Origin: Acinetobacter rudis
GTDB lineage: Bacteria > Pseudomonadota > Gammaproteobacteria > Pseudomonadales > Moraxellaceae
Reading direction: 5' to 3'
Assembly: GCF_031157835.1 (NCBI RefSeq)
Contig: NZ_JAVIDR010000012.1
Location: forward strand, 1 to 64,000
Length of the DNA stretch: 64,000 nucleotides
Within the stretch, counting starts at the first letter, position 1; the number at the start of each line of letters is the position of its first letter. The notes under the pieces are model-generated. The model had not been told where the DNA came from and searched no databases. It was given only the letters and a program-made list of their open reading frames with translations. Below, one piece after another: positions 48,648-57,356 of this stretch. The translations under genes and the position numbers were made by a program.

Positions 48648-48681
48648 CACATTACAGTTTATTCAGCACTGTAATGTGTTT
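48648..48681 (+). terminator. Hairpin after the phytase-like gene
   Basis: CACATTACAG (48648-48657) and CTGTAATGTG (48669-48678) form a 10-bp stem around an 11-base loop, followed by TTTA. A weak terminator by sequence. Confidence 0.55.
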
Positions 48682-48867
48682 AAGCACATTTAGTGCAATT
48701 GATTTAAATAATATTAACCCACTATCCCCGTCTATAAACATTATCCTCGCTCAGCACCATTAAACATGAAAGATACAATTCCATCCTTTCGTAGTAAAAT
48801 AACTAGATTACTATCAACAATGAATCCATAACATTAACTCAAGGATTGCCTTATATATAGGCTGAGC

Positions 48868-49674
48868 ATGACTATGAAAAAACTTTTACTTGCCACTCTA
48901 ATTGCATTATCAAGTCAACATTTATTTGCTGCACCACCAGCCAATTCCAATCTTGAAATAGATCCAACTTTTAAAAATGTTCAAACTCTAGTTCAAGCCA
49001 AAGACTTTAAAGGTGCTTATCAAGAACTGGAGCGACTTTCCAAAGCTGGCAATGCTCAAGCAACATATAACTTGGCTTATCTCACCCAAATTGGTCAAGG
49101 AACAACGCAAAGTAATACCAAGGCACTACAGCTTTATGAAGAGGCAGGTAAAAAGGGCTACTCTATTGCAAACTATGTCTTAGCTCAAAACTATGCAACA
49201 GGCGGATTAGGCCTTAAACAAGATGATAAGAAAGCACGTGAATATTTGGAAAAAGCATCAAATCAAGGTTTTAATGATGCTACGGTCGAACTTGCAGTAT
49301 TGTTATTCTCAGAAGGTACAGCAAAATCTGACCAGCAAGCACTCAAGAAACTTGAACCTTTAATCAAACAAGGCAACTACCCAGCATTACATGCAAAAGC
49401 GTTATACGATATTAGTCTCGGTTTTAAAAATAAAGACCAGAAAACAATTGAACAAGGCTTAAACCAAATTCAGGAATTAGGTAAAAAAGGCTATATTCCA
49501 GCACTTATGGCCATTGCCAATATGTTTACCAATGGCAATGTCACTCAACAAAATTTACCAGAAGCACAACAAATCTATGCAGCCTTGGCTGAACAAAATG
49601 TTCCAGAAGCCAAAGCGCGCCTAGAGTTGGTCAATAAAATGATTGCTGAGCAGAGCAAATCGAGCAAGAAATAG
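48868..49674 (+). CDS. Secreted Sel1-repeat (TPR-like) protein
   Basis: A 268-residue periplasmic protein: signal peptide (about 1-22, ending LFA) and then helical pairs of Sel1-like repeats. ATYNLAYLTQIGQGTTQSNTKALQLYEEAGKKG and ANYVLAQNYATGGLGLKQDDKKAREYLEKASNQG are the clearest repeats, and PALMAIANMFTNGNV is a later one. Such repeats bind other proteins. The partner is unknown. I keep the first ATG because AGG lies 6 bases before it; a second ATG follows at 48874. Confidence 0.82.
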   Translation: MTMKKLLLATLIALSSQHLFAAPPANSNLEIDPTFKNVQTLVQAKDFKGAYQELERLSKAGNAQATYNLAYLTQIGQGTTQSNTKALQLYEEAGKKGYSIANYVLAQNYATGGLGLKQDDKKAREYLEKASNQGFNDATVELAVLLFSEGTAKSDQQALKKLEPLIKQGNYPALHAKALYDISLGFKNKDQKTIEQGLNQIQELGKKGYIPALMAIANMFTNGNVTQQNLPEAQQIYAALAEQNVPEAKARLELVNKMIAEQSKSSKK

Positions 49675-49687
49675 ATCTACTCATTCA

Positions 49688-49710
49688 CATAGCGTCAGTT
49701 AGACGCTATG
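49688..49710. repeat. Hairpin at the stop codon of the convergent oxidoreductase gene
   Basis: CATAGCGTC (49688-49696) and GACGCTATG (49702-49710) form a 9-bp stem with a 5-base loop overlapping the last codons of the oxidoreductase gene. No T run follows. Transcription of either converging gene may end here, but evidence is only positional. Confidence 0.4.
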
Positions 49711-50813
49711 TTAAACGGATAAAATAAGGTTTTATATTGATGTGGCTGACAGCGTAAGTACTGTGGAGCAATTGCAATCTGTGCATTGAGCTGCGCAGCT
49801 GCATGCCAAGGCCAACGCGGATCGTACAACATCGCGCGTGCAAGGCCAATTGCATCTGCCTCACCTGCTTGCAATACTTGCTCAGCCTGCTCAGGTTCAG
49901 TGATTAACCCCACAGCAATGACTGGAATATTTACATGTTTTTTAATGGCAGCGGCAAAAGGTACTTGGTAATTAGGCTTTAAAGTAATGTGTTGTTTAAC
50001 ATCTAAGCCACCTGAAGAAACGTGAATATACGCTGCTCCCATTTTTTCTAATTGCTGACTTAAACTAATAGACTCTTCAACATTCCACCCTCCCTCAACC
50101 CAATCTTGTGCAGAGAGACGCACTCCAACAGGAAAACCTTCAGGTACAGCTTCCAACATGGCCTGAAACACCTCTAGACACAAGCGCATACGATTTTCTA
50201 GACTTCCACCATATTGATCATCACGTTGATTCGATAAAGGCGATAAAAATTGGTGAATCAGATAACCATGTGCTGCATGAATTTCAATTAAACTAAAACC
50301 AGCAGTTACTGCTCGTTTTGCTGCCTGAGCAAAATCTGCAATTAAGCACTGTATTTCGTCTAAACTCAAAGCGTGTGGTGGCTGTTGTCCAGCTTCAAAA
50401 GGTAAATCACTTGCCGATACTGTTTGCCAACCATGTGCATGATCAACAGGAACCTGATCACGCCCCAACCAAGGCTTTTCTGTGGATGCTTTACGACCTG
50501 CATGGGCAAGTTGTACTGCAAAAGGCATGGGTGAAATTTGGCGTATTTTATCTAAAATACTTTTTATACCTTGCGCTTGTTGATCATTCCACAATCCTAG
50601 ATCGGCATAACTAATCCGCCCTTGGGCTTGAACAGCTGTTGCTTCAATGACACACATACCTGCACCAGATAATGCATAACTCCCCCACTGTTGCTCATGC
50701 CAATAGCTCGCTTCACCTTCTAAGTTAGCTGAATATTGGCACATTGGGGCAATAATGATTCTATTATCCAATTCTAGTTTTGAAAAATGTATCTTTTTAA
50801 ATAATAACGGCAT
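49695..50813 (-). CDS. Old-yellow-enzyme family NADH:flavin oxidoreductase
   Basis: FMN-dependent ene-reductase of the OYE family, 372 residues from the ATG at 50813, with AGGATGG upstream. Family blocks: NRIIIAPMCQYSA near 20, FAVQLAHAGRKAS near 100, IEIHAAHGYLIHQFLSP with the substrate-binding His pair near 180, VGVRLSAQDWVEGGW and AVGLITEPEQAEQVL with GLARAML near 330. It most resembles the YqjM/xenobiotic reductase branch, which reduces activated C=C bonds. The natural substrate is unknown. Confidence 0.88.
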   Translation of the reverse strand: MPLLFKKIHFSKLELDNRIIIAPMCQYSANLEGEASYWHEQQWGSYALSGAGMCVIEATAVQAQGRISYADLGLWNDQQAQGIKSILDKIRQISPMPFAVQLAHAGRKASTEKPWLGRDQVPVDHAHGWQTVSASDLPFEAGQQPPHALSLDEIQCLIADFAQAAKRAVTAGFSLIEIHAAHGYLIHQFLSPLSNQRDDQYGGSLENRMRLCLEVFQAMLEAVPEGFPVGVRLSAQDWVEGGWNVEESISLSQQLEKMGAAYIHVSSGGLDVKQHITLKPNYQVPFAAAIKKHVNIPVIAVGLITEPEQAEQVLQAGEADAIGLARAMLYDPRWPWHAAAQLNAQIAIAPQYLRCQPHQYKTLFYPFNIASN

Positions 50814-50957
50814 GTCTACCATCCTAAGTAAAAGCCTTAACTGTTGAGTTTCTATTGCAGCATGATCAACATATAATGATCAATCTCATATTACAACTTT
50901 ATCCAAAGTTTAAACTCTCTTAGAATAAGTCATATTTAATCCAGTACACAAAGCGCT

Positions 50958-51800
50958 ATGCCTGAATTACCTGAAGTCGAAACCACCAAAACAAGTTTAC
51001 TTCCTTTGCTTGATCAAAAAGTTTTGGCCGTTGATACATACGAGTCTCGTTTACGCTGGCCTATTCCAAATGATATAAGCAAATTAAAAGGTCAGAAACT
51101 CGTTGGATTAACCCGACGTTCAAAGTATATTTTGGCCGAGTTTGAACAAGATAAAATGCTTTGGCACTTAGGCATGTCTGGTAGTTTTCGCATTTGTGAA
51201 CCAAATAGTGAACGACGAAAACACGATCATTTGGTCATACATTTTGAGGACATTGATCTTCACTATCATGACCCTCGACGTTTCGGTTGCATTTTATGGT
51301 TAAATGATGAAAGTCAAAATAAGCTCATTGATCCACTCGGACCTGAACCACTTTCAAGTACTTTTAATGCAGAATATTTAACCGATAAACTCAAAAATAA
51401 AAAAGTCGCCATTAAAGTTGCCATAATGGACAATCATATTGTAGTTGGAGTAGGCAATATTTATGCGACTGAGTGTTTACATTTACTTGGTATACATCCT
51501 GCCCAAGCTGCATCAAGTTTGACTATGCTACAAATTACTCAGCTTGTTGCAGAAATTAAGCGTATTTTACAACAGGCGATTACCCTAGGGGGTACAACCT
51601 TAAAAGATTATAGTAATGCAATGGGAGAAAATGGCTATTTTCAGCAAACACTACTGGCCTATGGCCGTGCAGGTGAAATGTGTGTTCACTGTGAAACGAC
51701 ATTAGAAAATATCAAACTTGGTCAACGTGCTAGCGTATTTTGCCCTCAATGTCAGCCACTGCATCAGATCTCAGCAATTGTGAAAGCATCACAAAAATAA
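50958..51800 (+). CDS. mutM: Formamidopyrimidine-DNA glycosylase
   Basis: Removes 8-oxoguanine and ring-opened purines from DNA. The protein begins MPELPEVE, with Pro as the catalytic N-terminus after Met removal, has the lysine in RRSKYILAEF, HYHDPRRFG and the helix-two-turn-helix NIYATECLHLLGIHP, and ends in a four-cysteine zinc finger (CVHC and CPQC). Length 280 is slightly over the usual 270. ppiC follows 10 bases later, probably in one operon. Confidence 0.96.
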   Translation: MPELPEVETTKTSLLPLLDQKVLAVDTYESRLRWPIPNDISKLKGQKLVGLTRRSKYILAEFEQDKMLWHLGMSGSFRICEPNSERRKHDHLVIHFEDIDLHYHDPRRFGCILWLNDESQNKLIDPLGPEPLSSTFNAEYLTDKLKNKKVAIKVAIMDNHIVVGVGNIYATECLHLLGIHPAQAASSLTMLQITQLVAEIKRILQQAITLGGTTLKDYSNAMGENGYFQQTLLAYGRAGEMCVHCETTLENIKLGQRASVFCPQCQPLHQISAIVKASQK

Positions 51801-51810
51801 GGAAACCACT

Positions 51811-52095
51811 ATGAAAACAGCGATTGTGCGACATATTCTAGTTAAAGATAAAGTGACTGCAGAACAATTGAAAGCCAAAATCTTAGCGGGTGCTGACTTT
51901 AATAAAACAGCTAAACAATACTCGACCTGCCGATCCGCTAGCAAAGGTGGTGAGCTAGGAGAAGTAAAAAAAGGCCAGCTTGTTCCTGTGATTGATAAAC
52001 TTGTATTTAGTGCAGCTGAACATGTACTACATGGGCCAGTTAAAAGCCAATTTGGCTTCCATTTAGTTGAAATTAAATTTCGTATGCAGTATTAA
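51811..52095 (+). CDS. ppiC: Parvulin-type peptidyl-prolyl isomerase
   Basis: A 94-residue single-domain parvulin, cytosolic by its lack of a signal peptide. ILVKDKVTAEQLKAKI near the start, then YSTCRSASKGGELGEVKKGQ and KSQFGFHLVEI are the catalytic blocks. It matches PpiC in length. It is translated from an ATG 10 bases after mutM and precedes a terminator shared with mscL. Confidence 0.92.
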   Translation: MKTAIVRHILVKDKVTAEQLKAKILAGADFNKTAKQYSTCRSASKGGELGEVKKGQLVPVIDKLVFSAAEHVLHGPVKSQFGFHLVEIKFRMQY

Positions 52096-52101
52096 AAATA
52101 T

Positions 52102-52137
52102 TCCCTATTTTCTCTACTCTAGGAGAGAAAATAGGGA
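52102..52137. terminator. Terminator between ppiC and mscL
   Basis: TCCCTATTTTCTCT (52102-52115) and AGAGAAAATAGGGA (52124-52137) form a 14-bp stem with an 8-base loop. On the minus strand ATATTTTTAAT follows, so it mainly serves mscL; the converging ppiC may use it too. Confidence 0.85.
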
Positions 52138-52143
52138 TAAGCC

Positions 52144-52575
52144 TTAGCGTTTCTTTAATTCATCTCTGATTTCACGTAATAAAGCAATATCTTCAGGTGT
52201 TGCAACAGGTGCTGCTTCCACAGGTTGCTGTTTACGACGAATATTATTGAGCATTTTCACCATCAAAAATACAACCCAAGCTAAGATTAAAAAATTCAAA
52301 GCAATTGTAATAAAATTACCATAACTCAGAACGTTAATCCCTGCCTTATTTAAAGCATCTAAGGACTGAAGGTTATTTGGGTTATCACCAAGCACAATAA
52401 ATTTTTGCGTAAAATCAACGCCACCACCAGTCAAAACGCTAACCAATGGCATAATAATATCTTTTACTAACGAATCTACGATTTTACCAAAAGCACCACC
52501 AATAATGACACCAACAGCCAAATCAATCATATTGCCTTTAATTGCAAACTCTTGAAATTCTTTAATAATACTCAT
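52144..52575 (-). CDS. mscL: Large-conductance mechanosensitive channel
   Basis: Pressure-release channel that forms a homopentamer in the inner membrane. The 143-residue protein starts [45 protein letters not shown], the MscL N-terminal helix and first transmembrane segment, and has a second segment with [16 protein letters not shown] followed by a charged C-terminal helix. Monocistronic, with terminators on both flanks. Confidence 0.96.
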   Translation of the reverse strand: MSIIKEFQEFAIKGNMIDLAVGVIIGGAFGKIVDSLVKDIIMPLVSVLTGGGVDFTQKFIVLGDNPNNLQSLDALNKAGINVLSYGNFITIALNFLILAWVVFLMVKMLNNIRRKQQPVEAAPVATPEDIALLREIRDELKKR

Positions 52576-52693
52576 CTTGGACTCCTCTTATTAGACATGT
52601 TTTTAAGTGTGAAGCAGTATATATTAACTTCCACAACCCATTCATTACAGGGCATAGAGAGTGCTATGTTTTTCATCAACTACATAGCTTTTA

Positions 52694-52729
52694 AAACAAA
52701 AAAACCGCAGTTCATTGGAACTGCGGTTT
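52694..52729 (-). terminator. Terminator of typA
   Basis: CCGCAGTTC (52705-52713) and GAACTGCGG (52718-52726) with a 4-base loop, followed on the minus strand by a run of eight T residues. It lies 18 bases after the typA stop. Confidence 0.92.
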
Positions 52730-52746
52730 GATCAAACTGAGATCAA

Positions 52747-54603
52747 TTACATGCCACGAGCAGCACGTTTACGATCATTTTCAGTTAAGAATTTTTTACG
52801 GATACGTACAGACTTAGGTGTAACTTCAACTAACTCGTCATCTTCAATAAATTCAAGCGCTTGTTCTAGCGTAAATTTAATTGCAGGTGTAAGTGTTAAC
52901 GCTTCATCCGTACCAGAAGCACGCATGTTTGTTAATTGTTTTGCTTTAGTTGGGTTAACAACCATGTCATCTGAACGAGAGTTCATACCCACGATCATAC
53001 CTTCATACACTTCAAGTTGTGGTTCAGCAAATAGACGACCACGATCCTGTAAAGTGAATAAAGCAAATGCCAAACAAGTACCATTAACCATAGAGATCAA
53101 TACACCGTTTTGACGTTTAGCTACAGCACCTTGTTTTGCTGGACCATAATGAGAGAAGCTAGAAGTCATGATCCCTGTACCAGAAGTAAGAGTCAAGAAT
53201 TCAGAACGGAAACCGATCAAACCACGTGAAGGAACAGTCGCTTCAATACGGATACGGCCTTTACCATCAACTTCCATATTCGTGAGTTCACCTTTACGGT
53301 TACCCATTTGCTCCATGATTGGACCTTGATGTTGTTCTTCAATATCAAAAGTCACGTTTTCATACGGTTCTTGTGTTTGACCATCAATTTCTTTCATGAT
53401 TACTTGCGGACGAGAAACACCCATCTCGAAGCCTTCACGACGCATATTTTCAATCAATACAGATAAGTGAAGCTCACCACGACCTGAAACTTTGAAACGG
53501 TCTGGGCTATCAGTATCTTCAACACGTAGTGCAACGTTGTGAATCAATTCACGATCTAAACGCTCACGAATATTACGTGAAGTTACGAACTTACCTTCAC
53601 GACCAGCGAATGGAGAGTTATTCACTTGGAAAGTCATCGATACAGTTGGTTCATCAACTGACAATGCAGGAAGTGCTTCAACATTTTTTGGATCACAGAT
53701 AGTGTCTGAAATGTTCAATGCGTCTAAACCAGTGATACACACGATGTCACCAGCAGCAGCTGAATCAACATCCACACGGTCTAAGCCATGGTAACCCATG
53801 ATTTTAAGAATACGACCGTTACGTGTTTTACCTTCTTTGTCAATGACAGTTACAGGTGTATTGGTTTTTACTGAACCGCGTTGGATACGTCCTACACCGA
53901 TTACACCAACGAAGCTGTTATAGTCGAGTGATGAAATTTGCATTTGGAATGGACCATCAACATCAACTGCTGGTGGTTCAACGATATCAACAATCGTTTC
54001 AAACAAAGGTGTCATATCTTCAGCAAGTTCTTCTGGTGAAGGACCAGCAACACCACGAAGACCAGAAGCATAAACGATTGGGAAATCCAATTGTTCATCA
54101 GTACCGCCCAAGTTATCGAACAAATCAAATACTTGATCGATTACCCAGTCTGGACGTGCGCTTGGCTTATCAACTTTGTTAATAATAACGATTGGTTTTA
54201 AACCACGTGCAAAGGCTTTTTGTGTCACAAAACGAGTTTGTGGCATTGGACCTTCTTGTGAGTCAACCAAAAGTAAAACACAGTCAACCATAGACATTAC
54301 ACGTTCTACTTCACCACCAAAGTCGGCGTGTCCTGGGGTGTCGACGATGTTAATACGGTATTCAGTATTTGTACGTTTATCTAACCATTTGATTGCGGTG
54401 TTTTTCGCCAAAATGGTGATACCACGTTCACTTTCAATCGCGCCAGAATCCATGACACGTTCAATTTCACCTGCACGTTCACCGAGCGCACCAGATTGTT
54501 GTAACAGTTTATCGACAAGCGTCGTTTTACCATGGTCGACGTGCGCAATGATTGCAATATTACGCAATGTCTTGATATTGTTTGAAGAATTTGAATCGGT
54601 CAT
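52747..54603 (-). CDS. typA: Ribosome-associated translational GTPase TypA/BipA
   Basis: EF-G-like GTPase needed for 50S assembly and growth at low temperature or stress. The G domain has AHVDHGKTTLVDKLL, DTPGHADFGGEVERVM and NKVDKP, followed by domains II and III and the BipA-specific C-terminal domain from about 480. I start at the ATG at 54603, giving MTDSNSSNNIKTLRNIAIIAHVDHG; an upstream ATG inside the 5' region is not matched in the family. Product 618 residues, with a short extra N-terminus. Confidence 0.95.
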   Translation of the reverse strand: MTDSNSSNNIKTLRNIAIIAHVDHGKTTLVDKLLQQSGALGERAGEIERVMDSGAIESERGITILAKNTAIKWLDKRTNTEYRINIVDTPGHADFGGEVERVMSMVDCVLLLVDSQEGPMPQTRFVTQKAFARGLKPIVIINKVDKPSARPDWVIDQVFDLFDNLGGTDEQLDFPIVYASGLRGVAGPSPEELAEDMTPLFETIVDIVEPPAVDVDGPFQMQISSLDYNSFVGVIGVGRIQRGSVKTNTPVTVIDKEGKTRNGRILKIMGYHGLDRVDVDSAAAGDIVCITGLDALNISDTICDPKNVEALPALSVDEPTVSMTFQVNNSPFAGREGKFVTSRNIRERLDRELIHNVALRVEDTDSPDRFKVSGRGELHLSVLIENMRREGFEMGVSRPQVIMKEIDGQTQEPYENVTFDIEEQHQGPIMEQMGNRKGELTNMEVDGKGRIRIEATVPSRGLIGFRSEFLTLTSGTGIMTSSFSHYGPAKQGAVAKRQNGVLISMVNGTCLAFALFTLQDRGRLFAEPQLEVYEGMIVGMNSRSDDMVVNPTKAKQLTNMRASGTDEALTLTPAIKFTLEQALEFIEDDELVEVTPKSVRIRKKFLTENDRKRAARGM

Positions 54604-54682
54604 AAAAATCTCAGCCAGATATATACACAATTGAAAGTACATCCTCAATTGCGCAATAGCTTATACAATTAAGTTGGTGCGA

Positions 54683-54711
54683 ATTATACAGACTAGCGAA
54701 AATTCAATAAA
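54683..54711 (-). promoter_or_regulatory. Candidate sigma-70 promoter of typA
   Basis: On the minus strand the -10 is a perfect TATAAT (54688-54683) with a weak -35 TTTATT (54711-54706) at 17-base spacing. A start near 54677 would give a leader of about 70 bases before the typA ATG. Confidence 0.55.
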
Positions 54712-54781
54712 CTTTTTTTACAAAGCATTTGCAATGTAATGATTTAGAAACATCACAAGTTTTTGAGGTTCACTAGGCTAC

Positions 54782-54921
54782 TCTAGCATCGCTTGGGCGA
54801 ATGCTAGATCTAAAAAAATATGGGGGATTAATATTTTGTCTTGTCCATTCACACCAGCCCAATACCGCCCAGTATCCAGTGTGAGGGCGCAAAGTATAGC
54901 ATAGTAACTTACATTTTCGAA
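54782..54921 (-). ncRNA. Possible small RNA: promoter plus nested hairpins
   Basis: On the minus strand TTCGAA (54921-54916) and TATACT (54898-54893) are spaced by 17 bases, and the transcript would begin near 54888. Downstream, TCACAC/GTGTGA (54849-54854 and 54879-54884) enclose ATAC/GTAT, giving a nested stem-loop. A T-rich run follows, then a second hairpin (54782-54808, 8-bp stem plus 3 inner pairs). No open frame here resembles a protein. It does not look like 4.5S, 6S or tRNA. It could also be a long leader of typA. Confidence 0.35.
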
Positions 54922-55406
54922 GAAAAAACAACGCTAGAAATTGAACAAAATCGCTCTCATTGTTCAATTTTTTTTATATTTAAAAGACGAACTATAATTT
55001 TTATATTTTTCGAACTGTTTAAAACATATGTGATTATTTTTTTAGATATTTCAAATCATTATTTAAAACATAAAATAAGATAATATTATAAAGTCAAATT
55101 TTCACATTACTCTTGAAATTAACTATAAAATACCGCTCATTATCCCATTTTAAAAGACCCCAGAAAAACAATTATAAAACAATAGTATATGTAAAACCAA
55201 ACATATAATTTCAATACTATTATAACAAAATCATAGCTGAGCATTTTTACTGACCTTCCTTGTTAATTTAATCGAGTTTAATTATTTTTTAATATCCACT
55301 TTACTGATGAATAACGAAATTAAAATTCAATAAAAAAGATAAACTTATATAATCGTTTTTTTCAAATGTAATTGAAAAAAAGATATTTTAAATAAGGTAT
55401 TTAAAA
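54922..55406. other. AT-rich spacer upstream of the orphan lipoprotein
   Basis: Nearly 490 bases dominated by A and T, with many short T and A runs and no credible gene. The lipoprotein promoter must be inside, but no pair of boxes stands out. Base composition is lower in G+C than neighbouring genes, as in the gap before the M4 protease. Confidence 0.4.
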
Positions 55407-56279
55407 ATGAAACAAAAATTACTTATTACACTCATTTCTTCGGCTTTTCTACTCAGTGCTTGTGGCGGTAGTGATGGTGATTCAAATGGCTCAGATACAC
55501 ATTCTGGTAACGGTAATGGTGGACAAACCACCAATCCTAAGGATGATCTAGGTCAATCAACAGGATCAGTCATAGAGCCACTAGATCTAAATCATAAATA
55601 TAATGTCCTGTATAGTTTCGCACCTTCTACAGGTCTAGTAAGTGACACTGAAGTAAAACAAGATTTAAAAGGGATTATTACCTCATTTGATGCTTATCAA
55701 ATAAAAGGTGATATTATTGCCAAAGAAATTCAAGGAAATAAAAACTATGCTCTTGCTCGTTTAGCAAAAGCTATTGTTGAAAAAACAGATAGTAAGACTG
55801 GAAAAGTAGAAACAACTGAACTTTCTAAATACGTAAATGACTCCTATTATTATTTTGTTTATACCCCTTTAGCAAAGAAACTTATTGCTGATGGTAAAAC
55901 TATTCAATGTACAGACTTGAATAGCACTCAAGCTAGACTCACAAATGGTGGTAACAATAGTAACTTTATTACTCCGACTATTCGCAATGCAAGCATAAAT
56001 ATTAAAGAAGATGGTCGAATTAATGCACAGTTTACCGTCCAAACCAATAATGGTGAAACGACTTATTTAGGTTCAATACCTTGGAGTGATTATTCAAATA
56101 GCTACAATAACTTTAATATGTTAGGTATTAGTACACAATCTGGTCAAAGCAATCAAAATGGTTTATTGGCTGTTTCTAAAAATGGAGACAACAGTATAGT
56201 ACTAGGTGCTTCTTATCATATTACTATAGCAAATCAAGCCAAATATGAAGGTTTAGCTTCAATGACCTGTAATTTTTAG
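55407..56279 (+). CDS. Lipoprotein of unknown function
   Basis: A 290-residue lipoprotein: signal peptide with lipobox LLSAC (Cys19), then a flexible Gly/Ser/Asp/Asn-rich linker (about 20-55), then a compact domain. Two further cysteines, in IQCTD and the closing MTCNF, could form a disulfide. GLVSDTEVKQDLKG and the strand-rich INIKEDGRINAQFTVQTNNGETTYLGSIPW are visible, but I recognise no family. Preceded by a long AT-rich spacer and alone on its strand, it looks like an accessory or surface gene. Confidence 0.7.
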   Translation: MKQKLLITLISSAFLLSACGGSDGDSNGSDTHSGNGNGGQTTNPKDDLGQSTGSVIEPLDLNHKYNVLYSFAPSTGLVSDTEVKQDLKGIITSFDAYQIKGDIIAKEIQGNKNYALARLAKAIVEKTDSKTGKVETTELSKYVNDSYYYFVYTPLAKKLIADGKTIQCTDLNSTQARLTNGGNNSNFITPTIRNASINIKEDGRINAQFTVQTNNGETTYLGSIPWSDYSNSYNNFNMLGISTQSGQSNQNGLLAVSKNGDNSIVLGASYHITIANQAKYEGLASMTCNF

Positions 56280-56291
56280 TTTTTACTAGAT

Positions 56292-56320
56292 TATGTTGGC
56301 TATACAATATAGCCAACATA
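56292..56320. terminator. Hairpin between the lipoprotein gene and astE
   Basis: TATGTTGGCTAT (56292-56303) and ATAGCCAACATA (56309-56320) form a 12-bp perfect stem with a 5-base loop between converging genes. There is no clear T run, so it is only a probable terminator. Confidence 0.5.
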
Positions 56321-56349
56321 GCACCAACCTTGTTTAAACAAGTCAAATG

Positions 56350-57342
56350 TTAGGTTAACTCCAACTCTTCTAAAACAAGAGCAGCACGTAACCCAATTTT
56401 GACATGATTATTTGGAAATAAAATAAATACACTTTTCAAATGAGCAATATAATCTATAGCTTGTTGCGCAGCATGGTTTTGAGTTGCAATAACATCCCCA
56501 AAATGAAATTCAGTAAAATTAGGTGCGTCATCAGCTAAATTTAACTGAAAGTCTTCTGCGGTTTTTACAATTGAATCAACCACTTTAAAATGACGAATAA
56601 CTGGTTTTTTCCTTACTGAAAAGTCTTTAGCTTCCACGAATTGTCTTATAACAAGATCTATTGCATTGAAATCAGATAAATTATTCTCTCCAAAAGATTT
56701 TGCTTTCCCTAACTCCAACGTCACACTCTCTGCCTGTAACTTCGACGAACTAAAATGCGTAAATGTAGTCCCTACAGCCTGATGATAAACTACAGCATCT
56801 AACTCAGCCGCCTCTATTGCCTGCAATAATTGAGTATCATAAGCTCGCTGCTGAAATGGTAACAATGCGAAAGTTTCTAAATATGACTTGCGAATAGCTG
56901 TATGCAAATCAAGATGATATCGCTTAGTTTTTGCATCGGATAGATAAAAGTCACATAACAATTGTTCTAGATATTCGGCACGTTGCGTTTCAATCACACT
57001 TTCTAGTTGTTGATATGCACCACAGAACATTCGATTCATATCGTATTCAACATACCGAACCCCAGCTCGAATAGCCAAGGGGTTACCTAAAACACATAAT
57101 AGATTTACATTTAAAGTTAATTTGTCTTGTAATAGATCCTGACATAACTGTGCTAATAACTCTATAGGTGCAGTTTCATTGCCATGGATACCCGCAGATA
57201 AAACCAATGAAGTATCACTGTCACGATGTGGACGAAACTGAAGAATCCCCTCACCTAGCCAGGCCCACTGTAGCTGAGCTGTCTCACCGCATGTGATTTT
57301 GGCGGTTTGATCCAACTTTAGTAATTCTAAGAAATCAATCAA
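56350..57342 (-). CDS. astE: Succinylglutamate desuccinylase
   Basis: Last step of the arginine succinyltransferase route: N-succinylglutamate to glutamate and succinate. A zinc carboxypeptidase fold of 330 residues: SAGIHGNETAPIELL holds the first zinc ligands near residue 52, and YHLDLHTAIRKS near 143 the third. TLELGKAKSFGENN with the catalytic Glu lies near 212. It is the fifth gene of astC-A-D-B-E, 14 bases after astB. Confidence 0.92.
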   Translation of the reverse strand: MIDFLELLKLDQTAKITCGETAQLQWAWLGEGILQFRPHRDSDTSLVLSAGIHGNETAPIELLAQLCQDLLQDKLTLNVNLLCVLGNPLAIRAGVRYVEYDMNRMFCGAYQQLESVIETQRAEYLEQLLCDFYLSDAKTKRYHLDLHTAIRKSYLETFALLPFQQRAYDTQLLQAIEAAELDAVVYHQAVGTTFTHFSSSKLQAESVTLELGKAKSFGENNLSDFNAIDLVIRQFVEAKDFSVRKKPVIRHFKVVDSIVKTAEDFQLNLADDAPNFTEFHFGDVIATQNHAAQQAIDYIAHLKSVFILFPNNHVKIGLRAALVLEELELT

Positions 57343-57356
57343 TTAGCCACCTTATC

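Noticed and set aside
54773..54967. A 64-codon minus-strand frame beside the typA promoter
   Set aside because: No ribosome-binding site, no family resemblance, and it covers the hairpins and promoter that I consider better explained as RNA or leader.
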